DNA from: Streptomyces sp. NBC_01465
Lineage (GTDB): Bacteria > Actinomycetota > Actinomycetes > Streptomycetales > Streptomycetaceae
DNA length: 64,000 bases
Assembly: GCF_036227325.1 (NCBI RefSeq)
Contig: NZ_CP109467.1
Span: 2,356,001 to 2,420,000, forward strand
Direction of reading: 5' to 3'
Shown here: positions 9,190 to 18,647 of the stretch, piece by piece
Position numbering within the stretch: position 1 is the stretch's first letter
Layout of the letters: every line of letters begins with the position of its first letter
Position numbers and translations under genes: made by a program
Notes under the pieces: model-generated
What the model was told of the DNA's origin: nothing
Seen by the model: only the letters and a program-made list of their open reading frames with translations
Database searches by the model: none

Positions 9190-12100
9190 GCGGACTGCTG
9201 GAGGCCGGGGCGGTACTGCCGCTCGGCGGCGGTGTGGATGCGGATGCGGGCGATGTGCTGACCGCGCGGGCGTACGGGCATTCCGTACTGGACGGGCGCA
9301 CGGTGGTGCGGTTGGTGCCCGAGGCTCTGGGGCCGGCGGAGGATCTCTCACTCGAATATCTGGGGTTCGCGGCCGAATCCTCCGCGCTGGTGGGGCGGGT
9401 GAAGCGGCAGTCGCTGGGGTTCCCCGCGTGGGCGCTGGTCCATGATCCGGCCAACGGGCACCACGCCCTGGCCGTGGTCAAGGAGATGGAGCGGCTGGCC
9501 CGGATGGTGGCGAGCAAGCCGGGGAACGCCAAGGACGGGTTCGACGAGATCGCCGGGCGGCTGGACCGGTCGGTTCCGCAGTTCCTGCCGACGTACTACG
9601 AACAGGTGGCACGGCTCTTCCTGGCGGCCGAGTCGGTGCAGCAGGCGTCGGCCTTCTTCGGCAAGGCGCGGGCCGCCGAACAGCGGCATGCGCTGGTGGT
9701 CGACGAGGAGCGGCTGCGCGAGGTGTTCCTGGAGTTCGCCGGGGCGGGCGCGTTGAGCGGGAAGGCGCTGCGCGACCATGCGAAGGGCCTGGCGGAGAGG
9801 CTGTCGGCGCAGGAGGCGTACGCACAGTTCAGGTCGCTGTCCGTGGAGCGGTGCGCGGCCGGGCTCGCCCCGTACGCGGGCATGCTGGAGGATCTGCGGC
9901 GGCTGGCCAGGAAGACCGGTCTCGATGCGCGGGCCGAAGAGCGGGAACTGCTCGCGGAGATCATCCACTCGGGGGCGATGAACCGGGCTGCGGCGAGCTT
10001 CTGGACGGCCGCGCTGCCCGCGCTGGCGGAGGTCGCCGGCGCTGAACAGGGAGTCAGGGAACGGCTGCTGGCGCTCTTCCCGTCGGCGGGCGGGGACAGT
10101 CCTGAGGTCTTCGACGCGGCGTGGCTGGGCCTGCTCGACAGGTGCGGGGCGATCGGGCTGCTGGAGGACGGGACGGTGCCGGCCGCCGCGTGGCTGGAGG
10201 CCTGGGCGAAGCACCGCAAGCGCGGCTGGCGGCAGACGAAGCGGCTCGCCGGGGAACTGTCTCTGGTGGAGCGTCTTTCGGCCCGGCTGATCGCGGACGG
10301 GACACCGGTTCAGCTGGTCAGCGGACGTGGCTGGCGTGAGGCTGCCGACCTCGATCTGCTGGACACGGCGCTGGCAGCGGGAGTTCCGGTCGCCGATCCC
10401 TCCGCGCGGTCCGCGCGGCTGCAGCTCGACTCCTGGATCCAGGACGACGGGGAGGGACGGCGGGATCTGGTCGCGCTCACGTCCGACCCGCGCTTCGCCG
10501 CGCTCATGAAAGAGGCGGTGAAGAACCTCTCGGACGCCAACGGGCAGTGGACCGGGCCCTCGCAGCGGTTGCAGCGCGCCGCCGAGTATCCGGCGCTGCG
10601 GGCCGTCATCGCCGCCTGGCTCCGGGACCGCGCCGAGGAGGTGGGGCGGCCGATCGGGCTTCCCGGGCTGCGCAATCTGCTGCGCGATGTGGCGCTGTTC
10701 GCGTCTCCTTCCGTACTGGCGACCGCGCCCGCCGCGGTGCGGCGGATCGTCTCCTTCGACCCGGCACCGGTGCTGGGACGGTCACTGCGGGCGGGCGTCT
10801 ACGACGAGTTGGGCTGGCCCGCGCTCGACGAGGCGCTGAACCGGGTGAGCGCGGCGAGCGGGAAGAAGAACTTCCACGGCGTGGACGCGTGGCCCGCGCT
10901 GGGGGTGCGGGCCGGGCTCCAGGTCGCGCTGGCCGGGCCTGCGGAGGTGCTCGACGACCGCGCGCTGAACCTGCCCGCGCCCACCGCGCACCGGGATCCG
11001 CTCGTGCGGTACGTGGACGGGCAGTGGCTCACCGCGTCCTGGGCCGACGGGGGGTGGAAGGGCACCTGGTCGGGCAGGCCGGCCGACGTCTTCAAGGTGA
11101 CGGGTTCACTGCACGGCAGCGGCCGTGTCTCCCTCGCCATGCCCGGCGGAGGCCGCAGTTACGGCGGGCGGCCGGTGCACGCCGGTGACACGTCCTTCGC
11201 GGAGCAGCAGCGCGAGATCGCCTTCGACACCATCTCCTACTGGGTGCTGCACGACGGCAGTTGGTACGAGTACGACCCCGAGACCGCGCGACGCGGGCGG
11301 GCGTCGGTGCCGGCCTTCTTCGACTCGGCGCTCGTGGGCGCCGGAGCCGGGGTTCGGTTGGCCGAGGCAGGGTGTCGGCTGCTGCCGGTGCAGCCCGGCC
11401 TCGAGGACTCGCCGTTCGGGTCGAAGGACGGAATGCTGGGCTGGTCGGTGACGTACGACGAGAACACCGGTACGCACACGGCCTGTTCGGTCGACGGAAC
11501 GCGCGGCCTGCCCGTCACTGCCGGTATCCCGGTGGCGCCACTCAGGATGCCCGGGAAGTCGGTGCTGCATCCCGTGCGGAGCCACTGGTCGGGTGAGCAC
11601 ATCGAGCTGCGGGACACGGACGGGGTCGTGGTCGCCACCCTGCAGGAGGGTGACCGGGGCAGCACGTACACAGCGGGCTCCCGGTTCGTACCGCCCCTCT
11701 GGTACTGGCATGCGCTGCGACCCCGCGACGAACGGGGTTCGGCCGCGCTCCGGTCGGTGAGCGACACGGATGCGGCGGCGCTGCTGGCAGCGGTGGAGGA
11801 GGGGCTCACCGCTGCGGAAGCCGTAGCGCGGGTCCTGCCCGCGATCACCGACGAGGCGCTGGTCGCAGGGGTGGCCGGGGTGGTGCAGGAGGCCGTCAGG
11901 TGCGCCGAGCGGCTCGGCAGGCTTGCGGAGAAGGCCGTACAGGGGGAGGCCTCGCCGGCCGCTCCGGTCGTGCGGCATGCGACGGACGGGCTGTTGTCCG
12001 GATCGCTGAACGCGCTGCTGGACAACAGAGGGGCCCACTACGGGTTCGGGAGTCCCGACTACGCGGCCACCACGGCCGTGGACCAACTGCACGTACTGCG

Positions 12101-14033
12101 ACAGGTGTTGCGGGTTCCGCCGCCGTCCGGCGACGAGACGTTCAGCTTCGGCGCGACGCGTGTCGAATGGCGCGGGCTCGCCGGCGTCGGCCTGGCCGCG
12201 GCCGCGCTGCGGGCCGTGCACCCGGTCATGGGCGAGAAGGAGCGGGCGGCGCTGGTCGAGTTCCTCACCGCCGCACTCGACTGCGGTGAGGCCGGGGACT
12301 CGGTCCTGGCCGACCCGCGGGGCAGGCTGCGCTCGCTGGTTCTTTCCGCTCCGTCGGGACCCGCCGGGGTCGGTACGGTCCGCCGCGACGGACAGCGGGT
12401 CGTACTGATCACCGCGGCCACCTGGAGGCCCGTCTCCGGACAGCACTGGTGTGCCCTGGAGTACGACCCTGCCGGGCAGTTCGGGCCGTGGGAGGGGTGG
12501 CAGATCCAGGAGACACAGGTGCACGGTGCGCCGGACGACCCGGTGAGGGCGCCCGCACTGCGCCGGCTGCTGGCCGTGGCCGCCGAGCGCGGACCGGTGC
12601 CGTTCCGGCCGGAACAGGTGACGGAGTTCGCCGAGGCGACCGGTGTGGACACCGCCTCCGCGCTGCTGATGCTGCTGGGGCTTCCTGGGCATCACGCGTA
12701 CGGCCGCAACGATCTGCCCGGAGCCGAGTGGCTGACGCCTCTGGGGCTGAAGGCGACACATGTCGGGACGGCCAGGGAGAGTCTCGGGCAGATGGGCGCC
12801 GAGCTCCGGCGCCGGCTCGTCGGCCTGTTGGTGCCCGAAGCGCCCGAGCAGGTCGACGGGCTCTGGGAGCGGGGCTTCGACCTGGGACCGGTGATCGACG
12901 GGTGGATCGAGGCACGCGGCAAGCAGCGCCCCGTTCCGCAGGAGTTGCTCGACCGGGCCGTTCGGGAGGGACTGGGGGCGATGGAGTTGCAACTGGCGCT
13001 CAACCCGAAGCTGGACGCGCGGCTCTGGGGCCGTACCGTGCAGCGCCTCAAGGACGGCGTGATGGGGGCGGAGGAGCCCGGGAAGCTGCTGGACCTGCGG
13101 GGGCTGTCGCGGATCGCCGTCGGACTGCGCTGGCTGGCGTACCGGCTGCCGTACGGCGATCCGCTGCGGGAGGTGCTTCCCGAAACGCTGCGTGCGGTGC
13201 GTGAGCGGATGGCCGATCCCGGGCTGCTGTTCCAGATCGACCAGGGCTGGGCGCAGCCGGGGCAGTTGTCGCTCTCGGAGCGGATCCGGGAGGCATGCGC
13301 GATGCCCGGGACCGGCGGGGCGAATGCGGAGGGGCTGGTGTCCGCCGGACCTGCGCTGGTGCTCGGGCCGACCCGGTACAGCGGGGAGTACGGGCGGGAG
13401 ACCGTCTGGCTGCGGCCGGCCGCGCTGCTGGAGGACGGGGTGGTGGATCACTCTGCCGTGAAGCTGGTGCTGGCGGCGAGTGAGCAGTTGGTGGGGCTGC
13501 GGGCGGTGCGGGCGCTGCTGGGAGAGCGGTTCGCGGAGCTGGTCGGTGCCGGTGGTGCGGAGGGATCCGTGAGTGCGCCTCAGGACCCGGGGGTGTCCGT
13601 TCCGGGTCTGGTGAGTGAGGCCGCGGCCCGGTTCGGTCTCTCGGACGATGCGGCCACGCTCTATCTGATGCTGCTCGCGCTTCCCGATCCGACCGACCGC
13701 AACCAGGCGTTGTGGACGGGCTGGAAGCCGGCCCGGCTGAAGAAGGCCCGGGCCGAACTGGCCGCCACCGAGCTGGTGGTGGAGGCCAAGCGGTCGCGTG
13801 CGGGGCGTTCGCTGTTCCTGCCCGGCGGCTGGGTGGAGGTCAAGTCGCCCCGTCTGCCGTGGGAGTCCTGGAAGTCGGAGCTGCTGCCGGCCCGGGGCGA
13901 GGGCGTGTTCGTCGTACCGGACTGTCCGGTGGCGGTGCTGTACGCGCGGGCGTGGCAGCGCGTCGTGGAGGGTGATGTGCCGGGGTTCGAGGAGTTCACC
14001 GGCCGCGAGAGCCGTAGGGGAGGCAGGCGATGA
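9186..14033 (+). CDS. Giant 1615-residue protein of unknown function in the DUF4132/MoxR/VWA operon
   Basis: I do not recognise a catalytic domain. The 1615 residues are soluble, with no signal peptide or membrane segment. Residues ~1-400 are mostly helical, and a beta-rich middle has several Trp/Tyr motifs (GSWYEYDP, YWHALRPRD). The last ~100 residues look like a winged helix (WKPARLKKARAELAATELVV, then a wing and FLPGGWVEV), so nucleic-acid or protein binding is possible. The GTG start overlaps the preceding stop (GTGA) after a GAGGGGGA ribosome site, and its own stop overlaps the ATPase start (ATGA). By position and size it probably supplies the bulk of a MolR/YehI-like function together with the DUF4132 protein, but this is inference. 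Confidence 0.85.
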   Translation: MSGLLEAGAVLPLGGGVDADAGDVLTARAYGHSVLDGRTVVRLVPEALGPAEDLSLEYLGFAAESSALVGRVKRQSLGFPAWALVHDPANGHHALAVVKEMERLARMVASKPGNAKDGFDEIAGRLDRSVPQFLPTYYEQVARLFLAAESVQQASAFFGKARAAEQRHALVVDEERLREVFLEFAGAGALSGKALRDHAKGLAERLSAQEAYAQFRSLSVERCAAGLAPYAGMLEDLRRLARKTGLDARAEERELLAEIIHSGAMNRAAASFWTAALPALAEVAGAEQGVRERLLALFPSAGGDSPEVFDAAWLGLLDRCGAIGLLEDGTVPAAAWLEAWAKHRKRGWRQTKRLAGELSLVERLSARLIADGTPVQLVSGRGWREAADLDLLDTALAAGVPVADPSARSARLQLDSWIQDDGEGRRDLVALTSDPRFAALMKEAVKNLSDANGQWTGPSQRLQRAAEYPALRAVIAAWLRDRAEEVGRPIGLPGLRNLLRDVALFASPSVLATAPAAVRRIVSFDPAPVLGRSLRAGVYDELGWPALDEALNRVSAASGKKNFHGVDAWPALGVRAGLQVALAGPAEVLDDRALNLPAPTAHRDPLVRYVDGQWLTASWADGGWKGTWSGRPADVFKVTGSLHGSGRVSLAMPGGGRSYGGRPVHAGDTSFAEQQREIAFDTISYWVLHDGSWYEYDPETARRGRASVPAFFDSALVGAGAGVRLAEAGCRLLPVQPGLEDSPFGSKDGMLGWSVTYDENTGTHTACSVDGTRGLPVTAGIPVAPLRMPGKSVLHPVRSHWSGEHIELRDTDGVVVATLQEGDRGSTYTAGSRFVPPLWYWHALRPRDERGSAALRSVSDTDAAALLAAVEEGLTAAEAVARVLPAITDEALVAGVAGVVQEAVRCAERLGRLAEKAVQGEASPAAPVVRHATDGLLSGSLNALLDNRGAHYGFGSPDYAATTAVDQLHVLRQVLRVPPPSGDETFSFGATRVEWRGLAGVGLAAAALRAVHPVMGEKERAALVEFLTAALDCGEAGDSVLADPRGRLRSLVLSAPSGPAGVGTVRRDGQRVVLITAATWRPVSGQHWCALEYDPAGQFGPWEGWQIQETQVHGAPDDPVRAPALRRLLAVAAERGPVPFRPEQVTEFAEATGVDTASALLMLLGLPGHHAYGRNDLPGAEWLTPLGLKATHVGTARESLGQMGAELRRRLVGLLVPEAPEQVDGLWERGFDLGPVIDGWIEARGKQRPVPQELLDRAVREGLGAMELQLALNPKLDARLWGRTVQRLKDGVMGAEEPGKLLDLRGLSRIAVGLRWLAYRLPYGDPLREVLPETLRAVRERMADPGLLFQIDQGWAQPGQLSLSERIREACAMPGTGGANAEGLVSAGPALVLGPTRYSGEYGRETVWLRPAALLEDGVVDHSAVKLVLAASEQLVGLRAVRALLGERFAELVGAGGAEGSVSAPQDPGVSVPGLVSEAAARFGLSDDAATLYLMLLALPDPTDRNQALWTGWKPARLKKARAELAATELVVEAKRSRAGRSLFLPGGWVEVKSPRLPWESWKSELLPARGEGVFVVPDCPVAVLYARAWQRVVEGDVPGFEEFTGRESRRGGRR

Positions 14034-15178
14034 CGGGTTCCGTAGGGGCTGTGCAGGACCGGCAGGTCGCGCTGCCCGAGGACCGGTATGCGCGGGAGCT
14101 GGCGTTTCTCGCCGCGTACGACGAAGGGGCGAGGCCTCCGGGGTGGCGGCTGACGCCGCGTGCGGTGGTCACCTTCGTCTGCGGTTCCGGTGATGAGGTG
14201 CTGCGGGCGTCGGACGGTCAACAGACGGTCGTCGCACGGAAGTTCGTGGGCGACCGGGCTCTGGTCGAGCGGTGTGTGGTCACGTTGGCGGGCGATCGGG
14301 GGCTGCTGCTGGTCGGGGAGCCCGGCACCGCCAAATCGATGCTCTCCGAGCTCCTGTCCGCCGCCGTGTGCGGAACGAGCACGCTCACCGTGCAGGGCAC
14401 GGCGGGCACCACCGAGGACCAGCTCCGGTACGGCTGGAACTACGCGATGCTGCTGGCCAAGGGCCCGAGTCGGCAGGCTCTGGTCCCGTCTCCGGTGCTG
14501 ACGGCGATGACGCGCGGCGCGGTCGCGCGCATCGAGGAGGTCACGCGGTGTCTGCCCGAGGTCCAGGACGCCCTGGTGTCGCTGCTGTCCGAGCGGCGGA
14601 TGTCCGTACCCGAACTGGCCGGTGGGGAGGACGGGGACGGGACGGTGCACGCCGTGCCCGGGTTCACGCTGATCGCCACGGCCAACCTCCGGGACAAGGG
14701 TGTCTCCGAGATGTCCGCCGCACTCAAGCGCCGCTTCAACTTCGAGACGGTCGGCCCGATCGGTGACCTCGACGCGGAGACGGCCCTGGTGCGAAGCCAG
14801 GCGACGGCCGCGCTGGCACGTTCCGGGGCCGAGTTCGCCGTGGACGACACCGTGCTGCAGGCGCTGGTGACCGCGTTCCGGGATCTGCGGACCGGGCGCA
14901 GCGCGGAAGGCTGGGAGATCGAGCGGCCCTCGACGGTGATGTCCACGGCGGAAGCGGTGCAGGTCGCCTCGGCCATGGGGATCGGCGCCGCATATCTGGG
15001 CACGGGCCGGGATGTCGTACGGAGCCTGCCCGGCCATCTGCTCGGGACCGTACGGAAGGACGACCCGGCCGATCACGCACGGCTGTTGGGGTACTGGGAC
15101 GGGCCCGTGCGGCGGCGGGCGGAGGGCGGGGCTCCGCTCTGGCGCACGCTGTGGGAGCTGCGTGATGAGCTCGCCTGA
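14030..15178 (+). CDS. MoxR-type AAA+ ATPase (YehL-like)
   Basis: This 382-residue AAA+ ATPase has Walker A GEPGTAKSM at residues 96-104 and a Walker B region AVARIEEVTRC around 164-174 with paired glutamates E169-E170. A sensor segment ATANLRDKGVSEMSAALKRR includes the arginine-finger region. MoxR ATPases remodel partners through an accompanying VWA protein, and here that partner is encoded by the next gene. The first ~70 residues are a family-specific extension containing GWRLTPRAVVTFVCG. The start overlaps the previous stop (ATGA), and its last 14 bp overlap the DUF5682-VWA start. It corresponds to E. coli YehL. It probably uses ATP to load or remodel the giant or DUF4132 protein. Confidence 0.92.
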   Translation: MTGSVGAVQDRQVALPEDRYARELAFLAAYDEGARPPGWRLTPRAVVTFVCGSGDEVLRASDGQQTVVARKFVGDRALVERCVVTLAGDRGLLLVGEPGTAKSMLSELLSAAVCGTSTLTVQGTAGTTEDQLRYGWNYAMLLAKGPSRQALVPSPVLTAMTRGAVARIEEVTRCLPEVQDALVSLLSERRMSVPELAGGEDGDGTVHAVPGFTLIATANLRDKGVSEMSAALKRRFNFETVGPIGDLDAETALVRSQATAALARSGAEFAVDDTVLQALVTAFRDLRTGRSAEGWEIERPSTVMSTAEAVQVASAMGIGAAYLGTGRDVVRSLPGHLLGTVRKDDPADHARLLGYWDGPVRRRAEGGAPLWRTLWELRDELA

Positions 15179-18100
15179 GGAGGCTGTCGAGGAGCTGGCG
15201 GGGTGCCGCGCCCCGTTCCTGATCGGGGTGCGGCACCACTCCCCCGCGCTGGCCGCAGCCCTGCCCGCGATGCTCGACCGGGCCGGTCCCGACGTTCTGC
15301 TGGTGGAGCTGCCGGAGGAGTTCACACCGTGGCTGGAGCATCTGGGCGATCCGGCAACGGTGCCGCCAGTGGCGCTGGCGGGCAGCGGGGGTGCGGGCGA
15401 CGGTGGTCCGGTCTTCCTGCCGTTCGCCGAGTTCTCCCCGGAGTTGGCGGCGATCCGCTGGGCGCGCGCGGCAGGGGTGCCGGTGGTGGCGTTCGACCTG
15501 CCGCTGGCCGCGCGGGCGGCGGATTCCGGGGATCGGGCAGGGTCTCGGGACCCGGGCTCGGCGGGGGCGCTCGCGGCAGCGCTGAGGGCGCGGACCGGTG
15601 GCCGGCCCGGTGACGATCTGTGGGACCGGCTCGTGGAGGCCACGGCGCCCGGCTCGACGCCCGAGGCTCTCCGGCGGGCGGCGCTGCTGGTGGGATGGGC
15701 GCTGCGCGGGGACACGGGCGAGGTGGATCCGTACGACCTGCGGCGCGAGGAGAACATGCGGCGCAGGCTGGCGTCGTACGCGGGCCGGCGTACAGCGGCG
15801 GTGATCGGCGCGTTCCACGCCCCGGCCCTGATGTCTCCGTACGAGAGCGGCGTTTCGGCCGGTGGCCCGGCGGAGTCCGTGGCCGACTCCGCGGACGTCG
15901 TCACCTCGCTCGTGCCGTACGCGTATCCGCTGCTCGACGCGCGGTCCGGGTATCCCGCCGGGATCCGCGATCCGGAGTGGCAGCACGGGGTGTTCCTCGC
16001 AGGGGGCGATCCGGCGCGACTCGACGATCTGCTGACCGACACCGCCGTACGTATATGTGCTGCCGTACGGGATGCCGGGCACCCCAGCGGGCCCGCCGAT
16101 GCACGCGAAGTGGTGCGAGTCGCACGGGATCTGGCCACCTTGCGGGGGCTGCCGGCCGCCGGGCGCGGCGAGTTGGTCGAGGCCGTGCAGACCGTGCTCA
16201 CGCAGGGGCAACTCCTCGGGCGGGGGCGTGTGGTGGCCTCGGCCATGGAGCAGGTGCTCGTCGGGTGGCGGCAGGGCCGGCTCGCGCCCGGGACACCGCG
16301 CTCCGGGCTCGGCCCGTGCGTCGAAGCACTGACCGGGGAGCTGTCGCTGCCGGGACCGGACTCCCCCGCCCGGCGTGAACTGCGCCTCGACGTCCTGAGG
16401 TCCGATCTGGACCGGCGCCGGGAGATCATGCTGCGTCGGCTGGCCGCCTGCCGGATCCCGTACGGCCAGGAGACCGAGGTCGCGGGGGTCGGCGATGCCG
16501 CCGCCCTCACCACCCGATGGGCCGTGGCCTGGTCCCCCGCGACCGCCGCGATCCTCGATGCCGCGGGAACCCACGGAGTGACCCTGGAGCAGGCCGCTGC
16601 CGGAATGCTGCGGCAGCGGCGCGCCACAGAGCAGCGGGAGGGCGGGCCGACCGCCGCCCAGATACTGGCCGGCCTAAAGGAGGCCGCCCACTGCGGGCTG
16701 CCCGTGCTCGCTGGGGAGCGGCTGACGGAGACGGCCGAGATACTGCCCGCGGTCGGCTCGCTTCCCGAACTGCTCGCGGGTCTCGGCCTGTTGGACAGGA
16801 TCGCCGCCGGCCATCTGCCCGGGCTGCCTGCCGACTGGTCGGCCGACGCCGTCACCGCGGCGTACGAGGAGGTGGCCGCGGCGGGGGTCCGTGCGCTGGA
16901 CGGGCTGACGGGTTCCACCGAGCCGGAGGACGCCCGTGCGCTCGTCACGCTCGCCACGCAGGCCGGCGCCGCGGGCGGAGGCCTGCGTCTCGCGGACGCC
17001 CTGGCCAGGCTGGACGCGGCGGCGACCCCGTTGATCCAGGGCGCGGCGGGCGCGGCGCGGGTCCTCCTCGGACAGCGGGACGCCGGAGGCTTCGGGACCC
17101 GGATGGCATCCCGTACGGACGGGGCGACCACGCCCGAACTCCGCGCCGACCTGGCCGCGTTCCTGCGCGGTGCGCTGCTGGCCGCAGGCCCCCTGCTGGA
17201 GGTCGGCCAGGCGCTGGACCCCCTCATCGAACGGGTCGAGTCACTGCCCGACCGCCCTTTCATGGACCGGCTGCCCGCACTGCGCTCCGGTTTCGAAGCG
17301 CTGTCACCGGCCGCCAGGGCCCGGCTGCTGGCGGCAGTGGAGGACCGTACGGGAGTCGCCGCGGGCGTGCTCCCTTCCGCAGTGCAGGACCCGGCCGTCC
17401 TGGCTCTCCTCGCCGAGGCCGACCTGGCGGGACGTGAGGCGCTGGCAGCAAGGGAGTTGGAGGTCGGCGCCACCTGGTCCGATACGGCCCCCGTGCTGCC
17501 CGGCACCGTCCCCGTACGGGTGACCGGCCACGCCCTCACCGCCGCCGAGCGGTGGCGGCTGCTGCTGGGACGGGGGCAGGAGCTGACCGGGTCCGCGCGC
17601 CGGATCGCGGGCGCGCTCGACGAGTTGTACGGAAGCGGGCACGGCGAGGGTTCGCGCGGCGGGGACGGCGGGGGCTCCGGTGGTGGGTCCGAGGCGTCGT
17701 ACCCCGATGTGCGTTCCTGGTCGGAGGAGCTGACGGCGCTCTTCGGGCCCGGGGTGCGCGAGGAAGTGCTGGCCGCCGCAGCCGACGCGGGGCGGCTCGA
17801 CGCGGCGCTGGAGCTGGACCCGGCCTCGGCCCGCCCCTCCGTGGACCTGCTGCGGACGGTGTTGTCGTACGCGGGCGGAATGCCCGAGCGGCAACTGGCC
17901 CGGCTGCGACCGCTGGTGGCGCGTCTCGTACGGGAACTGACCGAGGCCCTCGCCAACAGGATGCGGCCCGCGCTCACCGGCCTGTCCCACCCGCGCCCCA
18001 CCCGCCGCCCCGGCGGGCAGCTGGACCTGGCGCGCACCCTGCGGGCCAACCTCGCCACGGCGCGCCGGGATCCGGAGTCCGGCGCGGTGACGGTGCTGCC

Positions 18101-18647
18101 CGAGCGGCCGGTGTTCCGTACGAAGGCGCGCAGGTCGGCCGACTGGCGCCTGGTGCTCGTCGTCGATGTGTCCGGGTCCATGGAGGCCTCGACGGTCTGG
18201 GCGGCGCTCACCGCCGCCGTGCTGGCCGGAGTCCCGGCCCTCAGCACGCACTTCGTCGCCTTCTCCACCGAGGTCCTCGACCTCACGGACCGGGTCGACG
18301 ACCCACTCGGCCTGCTGCTCGAAGTGCGCGTCGGCGGGGGTACGAACATCGCGCGCGGGCTGCGCCATGCCCGCGCGCTCGTGACCGTGCCCTCCCGCAC
18401 GCTGGTCGTGCTGGTCAGCGACTTCGAGGAGGGCGGTCCGGTCGCGCCGCTGCTCGGCGAGGTCCGCGCACTGGTCGACTCGGGCTGCCATGTCCTGGGC
18501 TGTGCGTCGCTCGACGATGCCGGCCGGCCACGCTACTCGACGGGCGTGGCGGGTCAGTTGGTCGCCGCCGGAATGCCGGTCGCCGCTCTCAGCCCCTTGG
18601 AACTGGCCCGCTGGGTCGGCGAGCGCGTAGGAGGTACGCACCGATGA
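15165..18647 (+). CDS. DUF5682-VWA fusion protein (YehM+YehP-like)
   Basis: The protein has 1160 residues. The N-terminus carries the DUF5682 signature PFLIGVRHHSPA (residues 17-28), then DVLLVELPEEF, and FHAPALMSPY near 220, as in E. coli YehM. A Gly/Ser-rich linker sits near residues 825-845. The C-terminus is a von Willebrand A domain with an intact MIDAS: DVSGSM at 1001-1006, a threonine in GGGTNIARG, and an aspartate in VSDFEEGG. E. coli encodes these as separate YehM (~760 aa) and YehP (~380 aa); the summed length matches this single chain. The VWA is expected to dock on the MoxR ATPase encoded just upstream. The ATG at 15165 overlaps that gene by 14 bp. Confidence 0.9.
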   Translation: MSSPEEAVEELAGCRAPFLIGVRHHSPALAAALPAMLDRAGPDVLLVELPEEFTPWLEHLGDPATVPPVALAGSGGAGDGGPVFLPFAEFSPELAAIRWARAAGVPVVAFDLPLAARAADSGDRAGSRDPGSAGALAAALRARTGGRPGDDLWDRLVEATAPGSTPEALRRAALLVGWALRGDTGEVDPYDLRREENMRRRLASYAGRRTAAVIGAFHAPALMSPYESGVSAGGPAESVADSADVVTSLVPYAYPLLDARSGYPAGIRDPEWQHGVFLAGGDPARLDDLLTDTAVRICAAVRDAGHPSGPADAREVVRVARDLATLRGLPAAGRGELVEAVQTVLTQGQLLGRGRVVASAMEQVLVGWRQGRLAPGTPRSGLGPCVEALTGELSLPGPDSPARRELRLDVLRSDLDRRREIMLRRLAACRIPYGQETEVAGVGDAAALTTRWAVAWSPATAAILDAAGTHGVTLEQAAAGMLRQRRATEQREGGPTAAQILAGLKEAAHCGLPVLAGERLTETAEILPAVGSLPELLAGLGLLDRIAAGHLPGLPADWSADAVTAAYEEVAAAGVRALDGLTGSTEPEDARALVTLATQAGAAGGGLRLADALARLDAAATPLIQGAAGAARVLLGQRDAGGFGTRMASRTDGATTPELRADLAAFLRGALLAAGPLLEVGQALDPLIERVESLPDRPFMDRLPALRSGFEALSPAARARLLAAVEDRTGVAAGVLPSAVQDPAVLALLAEADLAGREALAARELEVGATWSDTAPVLPGTVPVRVTGHALTAAERWRLLLGRGQELTGSARRIAGALDELYGSGHGEGSRGGDGGGSGGGSEASYPDVRSWSEELTALFGPGVREEVLAAAADAGRLDAALELDPASARPSVDLLRTVLSYAGGMPERQLARLRPLVARLVRELTEALANRMRPALTGLSHPRPTRRPGGQLDLARTLRANLATARRDPESGAVTVLPERPVFRTKARRSADWRLVLVVDVSGSMEASTVWAALTAAVLAGVPALSTHFVAFSTEVLDLTDRVDDPLGLLLEVRVGGGTNIARGLRHARALVTVPSRTLVVLVSDFEEGGPVAPLLGEVRALVDSGCHVLGCASLDDAGRPRYSTGVAGQLVAAGMPVAALSPLELARWVGERVGGTHR

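Noticed and set aside
13661..18400. 1579-codon open frame on the minus strand across the MoxR and VWA genes
   Set aside because: Composition is Ser/Arg/Pro-rich without domains, while the plus strand carries clear Walker A, MIDAS and DUF5682 motifs with proper overlaps.
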